The notes under the pieces were generated by a model, which saw only the letters and a list, made by a program, of their open reading frames with translations, searched no databases and had not been told where the DNA came from. A stretch of 47,630 nucleotides of DNA, taken from contig DURH01000035.1 in assembly GCA_012837385.1 (NCBI GenBank), positions 1 through 47,630 on the forward strand, written 5' to 3'. Within the stretch, counting starts at the first letter, position 1, and the number at the start of each line of letters is the position of its first letter. Shown here piece after piece: positions 16,580-25,019 of the stretch. Both the position numbers and the translations under genes were made by a program. The DNA is from Bacillota bacterium. GTDB taxonomy: Bacteria; Bacillota; Limnochordia; Darwinibacteriales; Darwinibacteriaceae.

Positions 16580-17176
16580 TTATGTGATATTCTTGGGTAG
16601 CGTGTATGCTGGCCGCTTCAGCAGACTGGGATCGCATTCGTCTTTGAGCAGCGCCATCACTAGACAGTCTTCCCAAGCATCACGGTGTTTAATGTAAGTA
16701 TACTGGCGCAGCAGCCCTTCCCGCTTAAACCCAAACTTCTCTAGGAGTTTAATGGAAGCCTCATTCTGGGGAAAGACCGAAGCCTGAATGCGGTGCATCT
16801 CAATCTCGTTGAAGCCGAAAGGGATAACCGCACGGAGAGCTTCACACATGATGCCCTGGTGCTGATAGTCCAAGGACAGCTCGTAGCCCAGCTCAGCCCT
16901 GGAAAAGTGGTCAAAATCGCTGAAACCGACAGTACCGATCACTTTATCGTTGGGTTTCAGGGTTATGCCCCAGCGAATAGACTGCTCTTCCTGGTAGCCC
17001 GTTTTGAAGAAGCGGACAAACCCCCGCCCTTCTGCCACAGTTCTAGGCCACCAATCGTAATACTTGGCCAGCTCGGCAGTGAAATAGCGTTGAATATCGG
17101 GCCCGTCTTCGTATCTAAGCTGGCGCAGTACCAGCCGTTCTGTTTCCAATACAGGAAACTCTGTGAAAAACGACAT
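16580..17176 (-). CDS. GNAT acetyltransferase (RimJ/RimL-like)
   Basis: A 198-residue GCN5-type N-acetyltransferase. ETERLVLRQLRYEDGPDIQRYF is the common N-terminus. Acetyl-CoA and core motifs are YELSLDYQHQGIMCEAL, then NEASIKLLEKFGFKREGLLRQY. The family acetylates N-terminal amines of proteins or small amines. The ATG at 17176 gives normal family length; longer upstream frames are arginine-rich and unlike the family. The SD is weak (GGTGGAT). Confidence 0.87.
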   Translation of the reverse strand: MSFFTEFPVLETERLVLRQLRYEDGPDIQRYFTAELAKYYDWWPRTVAEGRGFVRFFKTGYQEEQSIRWGITLKPNDKVIGTVGFSDFDHFSRAELGYELSLDYQHQGIMCEALRAVIPFGFNEIEMHRIQASVFPQNEASIKLLEKFGFKREGLLRQYTYIKHRDAWEDCLVMALLKDECDPSLLKRPAYTLPKNIT

Positions 17177-17242
17177 ACATCTACCAATCCACCTTATGCG
17201 CTTTCTTAACTGCTTCAGCCTTATTCTACCACACCAACGGCG

Positions 17243-17272
17243 AAAAAGAATCCACCCTGCACGGATGGATTC
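17243..17272 (-). terminator. Terminator of the small gene 17286-17543
   Basis: Minus-strand GAATCCATCC / GGGTGGATTC (one G-U pair), loop GTGCA, then TTTTT. It starts 13 nt past the stop of the 85-residue gene, supporting that gene as real. Confidence 0.85.
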
Positions 17273-17285
17273 GCGAAATATCTGT

Positions 17286-17543
17286 CTAGCCCATGGGTGG
17301 AAGTGGCGGCGGTGGAGCTTGCAGCAGAGCGGCAATATGCTGGCAGGGGACGATCACTCTCTGCCACCCATCCAGATCAGCCACAGGCCTCCTCAAGACG
17401 AGATAGGTCAGCTGTACCTCTCTGAGCTGCCACTCAGCATTCAACAGAGGCTGATTGTCATTGGTCAAGATCACGTATACCCACTGGTTGATGAAGTTGG
17501 CCCACGCTTCCGGGCATCGGCAGCACAAATTCCTTAGGCCCAT
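17286..17543 (-). CDS. Small uncharacterised protein (85 aa)
   Basis: Not recognised. It is supported as a gene by AAAGGAGGG 6 nt before the ATG and by a terminator right after the stop. The N-terminus is MGLRNLCCRCPEAW with three cysteines (C7, C8, C10). The middle (ILTNDNQPLLNAEWQLREVQL, in part) looks like beta strands, and the end is proline-rich. There is no signal peptide or membrane helix. It sits divergent to a YheC/YheD spore-coat-type gene, 155 bp apart, so a spore-related role is possible but only by neighbourhood. Confidence 0.7.
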   Translation of the reverse strand: MGLRNLCCRCPEAWANFINQWVYVILTNDNQPLLNAEWQLREVQLTYLVLRRPVADLDGWQRVIVPCQHIAALLQAPPPPLPPMG

Positions 17544-17698
17544 CTTAATCCCTCCTTTGCCTCACTATATGAGGGCGTAGGGACGGGCGGCATGGTAGTA
17601 CAGCACTAAATGTGCGGAGAGAAATCGGGAGCACAAACCTGTCGCACTGCACCATTTGGGCAGTACTATGCAGTACCCAACTAAATGGAGGTACTGCC

Positions 17699-18718
17699 AT
17701 GACAGAACAAAAGCTTATCGGGCTCCTCACTCCCTTCTTTCAGCCCATCCCCGCCTATGAGCGGGCTGCCGCTGCACTCGGTGTAGAACTGGCCATTGTC
17801 ACGCCCAGCCGCGTTGATTGGCAGAGCGAGGAGGTTCAAGCCCTAGCCTTTGACGGCAGCAAGTGGGAGGAAAAACTGGTGCCCCTGCCAGGGGCGTACT
17901 ACAACCGTTTTTATGGACCAAAGCCAAAGGTGGTCAATCGCCTGGAGCTGCTGGTGGGTAAGGGCAGGGTGTTTAACCATATCACCCTCTTTGACAAACT
18001 GGATGTGCACAGCATACTCTCGCAAACCCCACTGGAGAAGCACCTTCCAGCCACCTACATCCTCCAGCCGGAGAACGTAGTGGAGCTCTTGAAGGGTGAT
18101 GGACAGGCGATCATCAAACCCAGAACTGGACAGTTGGGCGTGGGAATATACTTGGTGCGCAAAAAGGGGAAGAAGTTCCAACTGCACCTTGGCACCAAAT
18201 CGCCCATCGCCTCGTTCCCTTCAACAGAGGAACTCTTGGACTGGCTGGAAGCTAACTTAGGCAGAGGGTACATCGTACAGCAGTATATTCCACTGGCCAC
18301 ATTAAATGGAAGGGTTTTTGACGTTCGCTTCCTGGTGCAGAAAGATGGCGGCGGGATGTGGAAGGCCTCAGGCGTCCTCAGTCGCCTGTCCTTGACCTAT
18401 TCCTACATCACCAATGTGAGCCACTCCCTGCTTCCTGGGGGGAAGGCACTCCAGCAGGCGTTTCCAGGCCAGGGCTACCTGCCTAAACTGGAAAAACTCA
18501 GCCTTCAGGCTGCCAGCGCAGTGGAGCAGGCTTTAGGCTCCTTGGGGGAGCTCAGCGTGGACTTCGGACTGGATGAACAGGGCAGAATTTGGATCATCGA
18601 ACTCAATGGAAAACCAATGAAAAGCATGTTTAGTGCCCTCGGGGATGCTAGATTGATGAAAACCGTCTACGAACGGCCCCTATGCTACGCTTTACATTTA
18701 TGTTCCCCCAGCTTATAA
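17699..18718 (+). CDS. YheC/YheD family ATP-grasp protein (endospore coat-associated type)
   Basis: A 339-residue ATP-grasp protein. YYNRFYGP and FNHITLFDKLDVHSIL precede the ATP-grasp core, which has IIKPRTGQLGVGIYLV, YIVQQYIPLA, DVRFLVQKD and the late metal-binding SVDFGLDEQGRIWIIELNGKP. In Bacillus the YheC/YheD group is associated with the spore coat. Chemistry is unknown but ATP-grasp folds usually form carboxylate-amine bonds. The ATG at 17699 follows TGGAGG by 7 nt; an earlier in-frame start at 17612 lies upstream of that SD and adds an unlikely leader. It suggests an endospore-forming host. Confidence 0.9.
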   Translation: MTEQKLIGLLTPFFQPIPAYERAAAALGVELAIVTPSRVDWQSEEVQALAFDGSKWEEKLVPLPGAYYNRFYGPKPKVVNRLELLVGKGRVFNHITLFDKLDVHSILSQTPLEKHLPATYILQPENVVELLKGDGQAIIKPRTGQLGVGIYLVRKKGKKFQLHLGTKSPIASFPSTEELLDWLEANLGRGYIVQQYIPLATLNGRVFDVRFLVQKDGGGMWKASGVLSRLSLTYSYITNVSHSLLPGGKALQQAFPGQGYLPKLEKLSLQAASAVEQALGSLGELSVDFGLDEQGRIWIIELNGKPMKSMFSALGDARLMKTVYERPLCYALHLCSPSL

Positions 18719-19014
18719 AGGGTTTCCGGTTTGTCTAAACAACCTTAATTGAGTGTAAATCAACATTTCCTTAGCAGGATTTTAGCGTTTGCTCTCTAAA
18801 TTATAACCATGTAGTCAATCCCATTACCTCCTGACCGCACTTTTAAGGAGGATATTGGCGCTTTGCGTGGAATTACATTCGCAAGCTTTACCGGGACTAA
18901 ATCACAGAATCGTAAAGCATTTCTTGGACCAAGGGGGTGATCGCTGATATTAAGTGTCGGCGACTGAGGGAATCGTGTTGTATTTCTAATTTCAAATAAG
19001 GAAGGTGACCTGTA
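18719..19014 (+). other. 296-bp intergenic region before the family-5 ABC operon
   Basis: AT-rich stretch with a possible -10 TATAAC at 18802-18807 but no convincing -35. AAGGAGG at about 18845 is followed by a 30-codon frame (TTG 18855 to TGA 18947) that could be a leader peptide, although the spacing is only 3 nt. The binding-protein SD (AAGGAAGGTGA) closes the region. No riboswitch was recognised. Confidence 0.4.
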
Positions 19015-21480
19015 TTGTTCAATCGTAAGACACGCATCGCCTTATTGGCGGCAGTGTTCGTGCTTGTTTTGTCTTTCGGTGCTTTTGCTGAGCAAAGAAT
19101 GGCAACTTGGGTCGACGAAGTCATTATCGTGGAAGAGCCCACCGTAACGACTGCTGTCTCAAGGCTGCAAGCTGGCGACATTGATGTATACGCAACAACA
19201 TCGTCCGAACCCGTACCTTTCCAAACTATTCTCAACGATCCAAACCTCGACTATTATCAGACCTTTGGATCCTACAGCGAACTCACCTTTAACCCTGTGG
19301 GTCCTGAGTTCAATGATGGCCGGTTCAACCCATTTGGCGTCCGCAGAGTTCGCGAAGCCATGAACCTGCTCATCGACAGGGACTACATTGCTCAAGAATT
19401 ATACGGCGGCTTGGCTCTGCCCAAGTACAACATGCTCAACAACGCTTACGTTGACTACTCCCGCGTTGTAGAGACCGCCCGTGCCTTGGAATTCAAGTAC
19501 GCCTATGACTTCGAGACTGCCAAGCATATCATTTCCGAAGAAATGATGAACGCTGGCTGCAAACTCGAAAATGGCGTATGGACTTACAATGGCCAGCCTC
19601 TGGAAATCCTCATCCTGGCCCGCAGCGAAGACCAGCGCAGCTTGGTCGGTGACTATGTTGCCGAACAGCTGGAGAAGATCGGTTTTGTCGTTACAGTGGA
19701 CTACCGTACCGGCGCTGAAGCTTCTCCAATTTGGATGATGGGCGATCCTTGGCTTGGTGAGTGGCACATTTACACCGGCGGATGGGGCGCAGGCGCTGTA
19801 TACCGCGACCAAGGCCACATCTTTGACCAGATGTACACTCGCAGGACCATGAGCCAGCCTCTGTGGCAGGCACTGGAACCCATTCCCGAGCTGGATCAGA
19901 TCTCTGAGAGACTCTACTACAAGAGATTCACCACCATGGAAGAGCGGAAAGAGCTCTACTCCCGTGCTTTGGAGCTTGCATTCCAAGACTCTCCACGTAT
20001 CTACACTGTAGACCAAATCTCTTATGTAGCACGCCGTGCTGAAGTCTCCGTAGCTTCTGACCTGGCCCAAGGTATGTCCAGTACCGCTCTGTGGCCAAGC
20101 ACACTGCGCCGCGGCGACGAAATTGGCGGTACCATCACCATTGGTTCCCAACAAGTACTGGTTGAGCCTTGGAACCCCGTTGGCGGCTCCAACTGGACCT
20201 TTGACCAACTGCCAATGAGAGCTACCTTTGACCGTGGGTTCATCAGCAACCCCTACACTGGCAACTACATGCCTCACAGAATTGAGCGCATCGAAGTTAC
20301 CGTGGAAGAAGGACTGCCCGTCAGCAAGTCCCCAGACTCCGATTGGGTAACCCTTGAGTTTGCCGAAGTAATCGAAGTACCTGGCGATGCTTGGTTGTAC
20401 TGGCAGCCATCACTGCAGCGCTTCCTCACCGTTGAAGAGAGATATCCAGAAGGCCTGACCGCTAAGCGGAAGACCATCGTTCACTATCGTGAGGATCTCT
20501 TTGACACAGTTGTATGGCATGACGGAAGCCCCTACACCATCGGTGACATGCTTATCCCAACCATCCTTGACTGGGATCGCGGCTTTGAAGAGAGCGAAAT
20601 CTATGACGCTTCTGCTGCAGCCAGCTTGAAGTCGGCTATGGAGAACGCTCGCGGCTGGAGAATCCTCTCCTACGATCCATTCGTATACGAGGTTTACTCC
20701 GACTCCTGGTACATCGATGCTGAGCAGAACATCGGTGACATCTTTGCCGTTTACTACAACTACGGTGCTGCTCCATGGCACACCTTGGCCCTGGGTATCC
20801 TGGCCGAGATGAATGGCGAACTGGCCTTCACCGCATCCAAGGCTAATGAACTGGATGTAGAGTGGCTCGGCTACAACTCCGGACCAAGCTTGCCAATTCT
20901 TGACAAGTGGCTGGATTACGCGATTGAGAACAACTACCTCCCATGGGAAGGCTTCCTGAAAGACTTCATCTCCGAGGAAGAAGTAGCTCAGCGCTATGCC
21001 AACGCCAAGGCTTGGTACCAAGAGAAGGGTCACTTCTGGATCGGCAACGGACCTATGTACCTCGAGAAAGCCTATCCAGTTGAGAGAATGGTCCACCTCA
21101 AGAGGTTCGAGCAGTACTCTGAGCCTGCTGACAAGTGGTCCATGTTCGACGAGCCTCGCATTGCCGAAGCTGAACTGAGTGGAGCAAGCCGTGTCAAGTC
21201 CGGCGACGAAATCAGATTCGAAGTAGCAATCTCCTTCAAGGGCGAGCCCTATGCACTGGAGTTCATCCAAGAAGTTAAGTACATCGTTCTGGATGCCACC
21301 GGCGCAGTTGCTTACAGCGGCTACGCTGAACCAGTTGCTGATGGTCTCTTCGAAATCGTCCTGACCGGCGAAGACACAGCACAACTGCCTGTAGGTTCGA
21401 ACACCATTGAAGCTATCGTGCTGCCAACCCTCGTTGCCAGCGCCACCTTCGATGCGCACACCTTCGTAACTCTACCATAA
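19015..21480 (+). CDS. Family-5 ABC substrate-binding protein with permuted domain order
   Basis: An 821-residue secreted solute-binding protein, well above the usual 500-600. A signal peptide (LLAAVFVLVLSFGAFAEQ) has no lipobox Cys. Segments normally late in SBP_bac_5 proteins come first: DEVIIVEEPTVTTAVSRLQA (34-53) and PFGVRRVREAMNLLIDRDYI (106-125). The segment normally early comes late: WHDGSPYTIGDM (501-512). A beta-rich C-terminal domain (about 715-821) is added. This looks like a circular permutation. The start is TTG with AGGTGA 6 nt upstream. It is followed by permeases and ATPases, so it is the receptor for an importer of oligopeptides or oligosaccharides; the ligand is unknown. 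Confidence 0.88.
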   Translation: MFNRKTRIALLAAVFVLVLSFGAFAEQRMATWVDEVIIVEEPTVTTAVSRLQAGDIDVYATTSSEPVPFQTILNDPNLDYYQTFGSYSELTFNPVGPEFNDGRFNPFGVRRVREAMNLLIDRDYIAQELYGGLALPKYNMLNNAYVDYSRVVETARALEFKYAYDFETAKHIISEEMMNAGCKLENGVWTYNGQPLEILILARSEDQRSLVGDYVAEQLEKIGFVVTVDYRTGAEASPIWMMGDPWLGEWHIYTGGWGAGAVYRDQGHIFDQMYTRRTMSQPLWQALEPIPELDQISERLYYKRFTTMEERKELYSRALELAFQDSPRIYTVDQISYVARRAEVSVASDLAQGMSSTALWPSTLRRGDEIGGTITIGSQQVLVEPWNPVGGSNWTFDQLPMRATFDRGFISNPYTGNYMPHRIERIEVTVEEGLPVSKSPDSDWVTLEFAEVIEVPGDAWLYWQPSLQRFLTVEERYPEGLTAKRKTIVHYREDLFDTVVWHDGSPYTIGDMLIPTILDWDRGFEESEIYDASAAASLKSAMENARGWRILSYDPFVYEVYSDSWYIDAEQNIGDIFAVYYNYGAAPWHTLALGILAEMNGELAFTASKANELDVEWLGYNSGPSLPILDKWLDYAIENNYLPWEGFLKDFISEEEVAQRYANAKAWYQEKGHFWIGNGPMYLEKAYPVERMVHLKRFEQYSEPADKWSMFDEPRIAEAELSGASRVKSGDEIRFEVAISFKGEPYALEFIQEVKYIVLDATGAVAYSGYAEPVADGLFEIVLTGEDTAQLPVGSNTIEAIVLPTLVASATFDAHTFVTLP

Positions 21481-21515
21481 GGCAGGAGACCCAGATAACA
21501 ACTCTGGATTCTAGC

Positions 21516-21545
21516 GGAGGGCGCGGAGTCCGCGCCCTCCCTTTT
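21516..21545 (+). terminator. Intra-operon terminator/attenuator after the binding protein
   Basis: GGAGGGCGCGG / CCGCGCCCTCC, loop AGT, then CTTTT. It lies between the binding-protein gene and the permease genes and probably lets the receptor be made in excess of the membrane proteins. Confidence 0.85.
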
Positions 21546-21576
21546 CTAGTCCAGACGATACCGGGAGGTATATTAC

Positions 21577-22707
21577 ATGCTGAATTTGGAAACTACACAA
21601 GCACCAAATGCCCAGCGCAATCGTGCCAGTAGCAGCCTAAACCGCATATTGAAGTATACTCTGGTGCGGGGGGTAACCTTGATCATTACTGTGGTGATCG
21701 GAGTATACCTTACCATCCTGATTGCCAATGGCGGTGGCTATGTGGACGAGATGCGCAAGGGCCAAATCAGAGAACAGATATCCATGGAAATGGCTGCTGA
21801 CCCAGAAATGGCCTTTCTAACACTGCAGCAGAGGAAAGAGTTGGAAGAAGAGAGAGTACGAATCCGTATTGAACAAGTAGGACTGGACCGCCCGTTCTTA
21901 GTGAGAAGTTTTGAGTATTTGTGGAATGGGCTTACCTTAAATCTTGGATCGGCGCAGTATTTACTCAGTGACAGCGGTTCCCGACAAGTTCGCAATATTC
22001 TTGGAGAACGCTTGGCGCCCACTCTGCTCCTGATGGCCTCTGGCCAACTTTTGCTTTTCTTTAGCGGGGTATCAGTGGCGCTCTTTCTTTCCCGCCGCTA
22101 TGGCTCTGCCCTCGATAAATTCATAATTGCCATGGCGCCCACGAGTTCTGCACCCGCTTGGTTTTACGGCATCTTTTTGATTCTTATTTTCGCTGCCGTC
22201 CTGGGCTGGCTCCCCTTTGGCGGCATGGTGGATGCACCGCCTCCACAGACCACACTGCTGCGCGCCCTCAGTATAGGTAAACACATGATCCTTCCAGTGT
22301 TGGCTCTGCTGATCAGCTCGATCTTCTCCACCTCCTACTCTTGGCGGACGTTTTTCTTGATTTATTCCAGTGAGGACTATGTGGAAATGGCCAAAGCCAA
22401 GGGCCTATCCGATCGAGCCATTGAACGCCGTTATGTGCTGCGTCCAACACTCCCCACCATTGTTACCAGCTTTGCCCTTACCCTGATTACGCTCTGGGTT
22501 GGAGCTATCGTACTAGAGACTGTGTTTGCCTGGCCAGGCATCGGACGCTTAACACAGCAGGCCATTAACCTCTTCGACACACCCGTCATCGTAGCAAATG
22601 CTGTTATTTACGCCTATCTGTTAGGAGTCACTGTCTTTTTACTCGATATTATCTACTCCTTGGTAGACCCACGGGTGAAATTAGGTGGAGGTGGAACTAG
22701 ATCATGA
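21577..22707 (+). CDS. ABC permease, DppB-like
   Basis: A 376-residue integral membrane subunit of the family-5 importer. The N-terminal helix is about 28-50, followed by a charged extracytoplasmic loop (about 51-140) that includes the family's GLDRPF element. After that come about five helices. The ATPase-docking EAA loop is DYVEMAKAKGLSDRAIERRY (267-286), and FAWPGIGRLTQQAI is typical of DppB/OppB. ATG 21577 has GGGAGG upstream. The stop overlaps the next gene's ATG by 4 nt (ATGA), showing coupling. Confidence 0.93.
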   Translation: MLNLETTQAPNAQRNRASSSLNRILKYTLVRGVTLIITVVIGVYLTILIANGGGYVDEMRKGQIREQISMEMAADPEMAFLTLQQRKELEEERVRIRIEQVGLDRPFLVRSFEYLWNGLTLNLGSAQYLLSDSGSRQVRNILGERLAPTLLLMASGQLLLFFSGVSVALFLSRRYGSALDKFIIAMAPTSSAPAWFYGIFLILIFAAVLGWLPFGGMVDAPPPQTTLLRALSIGKHMILPVLALLISSIFSTSYSWRTFFLIYSSEDYVEMAKAKGLSDRAIERRYVLRPTLPTIVTSFALTLITLWVGAIVLETVFAWPGIGRLTQQAINLFDTPVIVANAVIYAYLLGVTVFLLDIIYSLVDPRVKLGGGGTRS

Positions 22708-24035
22708 AGAACCTTTGGTCGCAGTTAAAGAGCTATCCTTCTGCAGTTGCAGGACTGATTCTAATATCTGTGCTGGTGGGCATCGCCGTCTACGCTTTGG
22801 CGGCCATACCATACAGCGAAGCCGTGAGATTGTGGCGCGGAGGCGACAACGTCTGGTTGGAAACGCCTAGAAACGCTCGCCCAGCCTGGCTGAACTTCTT
22901 CTACAAGGAAAAACAGCCAGTAACCACCGTTGTCAGGTCTACAGACGATCCTGCCAATAAGACGGTGCTGGATTTGGGCGGCGGAGTCGCCATCAACGAT
23001 ATGGTACTTGAATTTGAATTCAACTACGATGGCTTCCCCACGGAGCTGGCAGTCTTCTTCGAGTCTGTCTATGAAGCAGCCAGGCCCAATGTGAATATGA
23101 CCTGGGTCACCCCAGACGGCCGGGAGATCCCCCTGTCTGAACTGTCAGTTCGACCCAGCGAAGCCTATCGTATTTCCCAAGATACAAGACTGCTGCGCAG
23201 GCTGAACGGAAAACAACCTGAAATCGCCCTCTTTGAAGACCCCAACAACCCCGGCAAGCCCCTCAAGGGAACCTATAAGCTGGTGGCCGAAGGTCTGGTC
23301 TTTGAAGAAGGTTCAACAGTGGATGCATCGTTGGTGGTTTACGGCAAGCTCCACGGCTTAGCTGGAACCGACCACAGACGCCGTGATATCACAGTAGCCC
23401 TGCTCTGGGGTGCCCCTGTTGCCCTGGCCTTTGGTTTAGTTGCCGCGGTGGGCTCTTCTCTGACCACCATGATGCTGGCAGCAGCCTCAGTTTGGTTTGG
23501 CGGCTGGGTGGATTGGGTCATCAGGCGGGTTAACGAAATTGTCATGATTCTACCCCTCCTGCCCATTCTGATTATGGTAGGACTGTTCTATTCACGAAGT
23601 ATTTGGGCCATTCTAGGCGTGGTCATTGCCCTGGGAATCTTTGGCTCTGGAATCCTCAGCTACCGTTCCATGTTTATTCAAGTCAAAGAGTCTGGCTACA
23701 TTGAAGCTGCCAGAGCCTACGGAGCTGGGAATGGCCGGATTATTTTCCGCTACATGATTCCTAAGATTATCCCGGTTCTCATTCCAGGCTTTGTAACACA
23801 GGTACCGGCTTATGTTTTCTTGGAGGCCACCCTGTCCGTCCTGGGCCTAGGTGACCCCGTACTGCCCACATGGGGCAAACTGTTAAACGACGCCCATAGC
23901 AACGGTGCGCTGTTCAACGGATATTTCTATTGGGTATTGGAGCCAGCGGCTTTGCTGATCCTGGCTGGTCTGGGATTCGCCATGCTCGGTTTTGCGCTGG
24001 ACCGCATCTTCAACCCACGTCTAAGGGGGTTATAG
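22704..24035 (+). CDS. ABC permease, DppC-like, with large extracytoplasmic insertion
   Basis: A 443-residue partner permease, longer than the usual 290-320. The first helix is about 14-36. Residues about 40-212 form a polar, beta-rich insertion with no membrane helix. The family motif LAGTDHRRRDI (219-229) then corresponds to the usual LGTDxxGRD that normally lies about 40 residues after helix 1. The EAA loop is GYIEAARAYGAGNGRIIFRY (331-350), and LSVLGLGDPVLPTWG is a typical DppC end. The insertion should face the outside, where it could contact the unusual binding protein. Coupled to the DppB-like gene by ATGA. Confidence 0.93.
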   Translation: MKNLWSQLKSYPSAVAGLILISVLVGIAVYALAAIPYSEAVRLWRGGDNVWLETPRNARPAWLNFFYKEKQPVTTVVRSTDDPANKTVLDLGGGVAINDMVLEFEFNYDGFPTELAVFFESVYEAARPNVNMTWVTPDGREIPLSELSVRPSEAYRISQDTRLLRRLNGKQPEIALFEDPNNPGKPLKGTYKLVAEGLVFEEGSTVDASLVVYGKLHGLAGTDHRRRDITVALLWGAPVALAFGLVAAVGSSLTTMMLAAASVWFGGWVDWVIRRVNEIVMILPLLPILIMVGLFYSRSIWAILGVVIALGIFGSGILSYRSMFIQVKESGYIEAARAYGAGNGRIIFRYMIPKIIPVLIPGFVTQVPAYVFLEATLSVLGLGDPVLPTWGKLLNDAHSNGALFNGYFYWVLEPAALLILAGLGFAMLGFALDRIFNPRLRGL

Positions 24036-24038
24036 CAT

Positions 24039-25019
24039 ATGAGCAACGTATTACTTGATGTCCGCAATCTCAGACTGTACTTCCGCACCAAAGCCGGTTC
24101 AGTTCAGGCCGTTGACGACGTGAGCTTCCAGCTCAGAGAAGGCCACACCTTGGCTGTGGTAGGTGAATCTGGTTGCGGCAAGACATCCCTGGCTAAGGCC
24201 ATTCTGCGCCTCCTGCCTCGGAATATTGAGCGATACACTGGTTCCGTCATTTTCGACGGCCAGGATATTATGAAACTAGATGATGAGCGGTTCCGTAAGG
24301 AGATTCGCTGGAGCAAGATCGCCATGGTGCCTCAGGCCTCCATGAACTCCTTGAACCCTGTAATCCGCATTGAGGATCAGCTGGCGGAGCCACTGCTCAT
24401 CCACGAAAAGATGACCAAGCAGCAGGCCGCTGCAAGAGTGGCAGAAGTCTTTAAGATTGTGGGCCTCCCCACCGACTTTCTGCAGCGCTATCCCTTTGAG
24501 TTAAGTGGCGGCATGAGGCAGAGAGCCACCATTGCCATGGCGCTCGCTGCCAATCCCAAACTGGTTGTGTTAGACGAGCCGTCCTCGGCCCTGGACCTGT
24601 TGACCCAGGCCAACCTGATGAATGTGCTCAAGAAGATTAAACACGAGTTCAACACGACGTTCATCCTCATCACCCACGACATCGGTACAGCTAGTGAGCT
24701 CGCTGATGAAGTGGCGGTTATGTACGCTGGAGAAATGATTGAGTACAACTCTGCCGAGTACTTCTACACCGATGCTCATCATCCGTACTCTCAGAAGCTG
24801 ATGGCGAGTGTACCGACTCTGCGGGAAGACAAGGATTTAGCATTTATTCCAGGCCAGCCGCCTTCACTGATTAACCCGCCCACGGGCTGCCGCTTTGCAG
24901 CACGCTGCGAGCGGAGATTTGAGAAGTGCTCCCAGCACCCCAATGTTACCAAACTAGGCGGCGGAGCAACTGTACAGTGCTGGCTGCATGATGAGACGGG
25001 AGAGGTGAAGCATGCCTAG
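24039..25019 (+). CDS. ABC transporter ATPase, DppD-like
   Basis: A 326-residue nucleotide-binding subunit. Walker A GESGCGKTS (42-50), Q-loop Gln99, signature LSGGMRQR (155-162), Walker B LVVLDE (175-180) and an H-loop in ITHDIG. The C-terminal oligo/dipeptide extension has HPYSQKL and NPPTGCRFAARCERRFEKC. With a later Cys this gives the four-cysteine set known in this subfamily to hold an Fe-S cluster. ATG 24039 is 3 nt after the permease stop, with AAGGGGG upstream. Energises the family-5 importer. Confidence 0.95.
   Translation: MSNVLLDVRNLRLYFRTKAGSVQAVDDVSFQLREGHTLAVVGESGCGKTSLAKAILRLLPRNIERYTGSVIFDGQDIMKLDDERFRKEIRWSKIAMVPQASMNSLNPVIRIEDQLAEPLLIHEKMTKQQAAARVAEVFKIVGLPTDFLQRYPFELSGGMRQRATIAMALAANPKLVVLDEPSSALDLLTQANLMNVLKKIKHEFNTTFILITHDIGTASELADEVAVMYAGEMIEYNSAEYFYTDAHHPYSQKLMASVPTLREDKDLAFIPGQPPSLINPPTGCRFAARCERRFEKCSQHPNVTKLGGGATVQCWLHDETGEVKHA

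Noticed and set aside
20410-21459. 349-codon minus-strand frame inside the binding-protein gene
   Set aside because: Shadow caused by codon bias; no SD, no domain, and the plus-strand gene is supported by signal peptide and operon.
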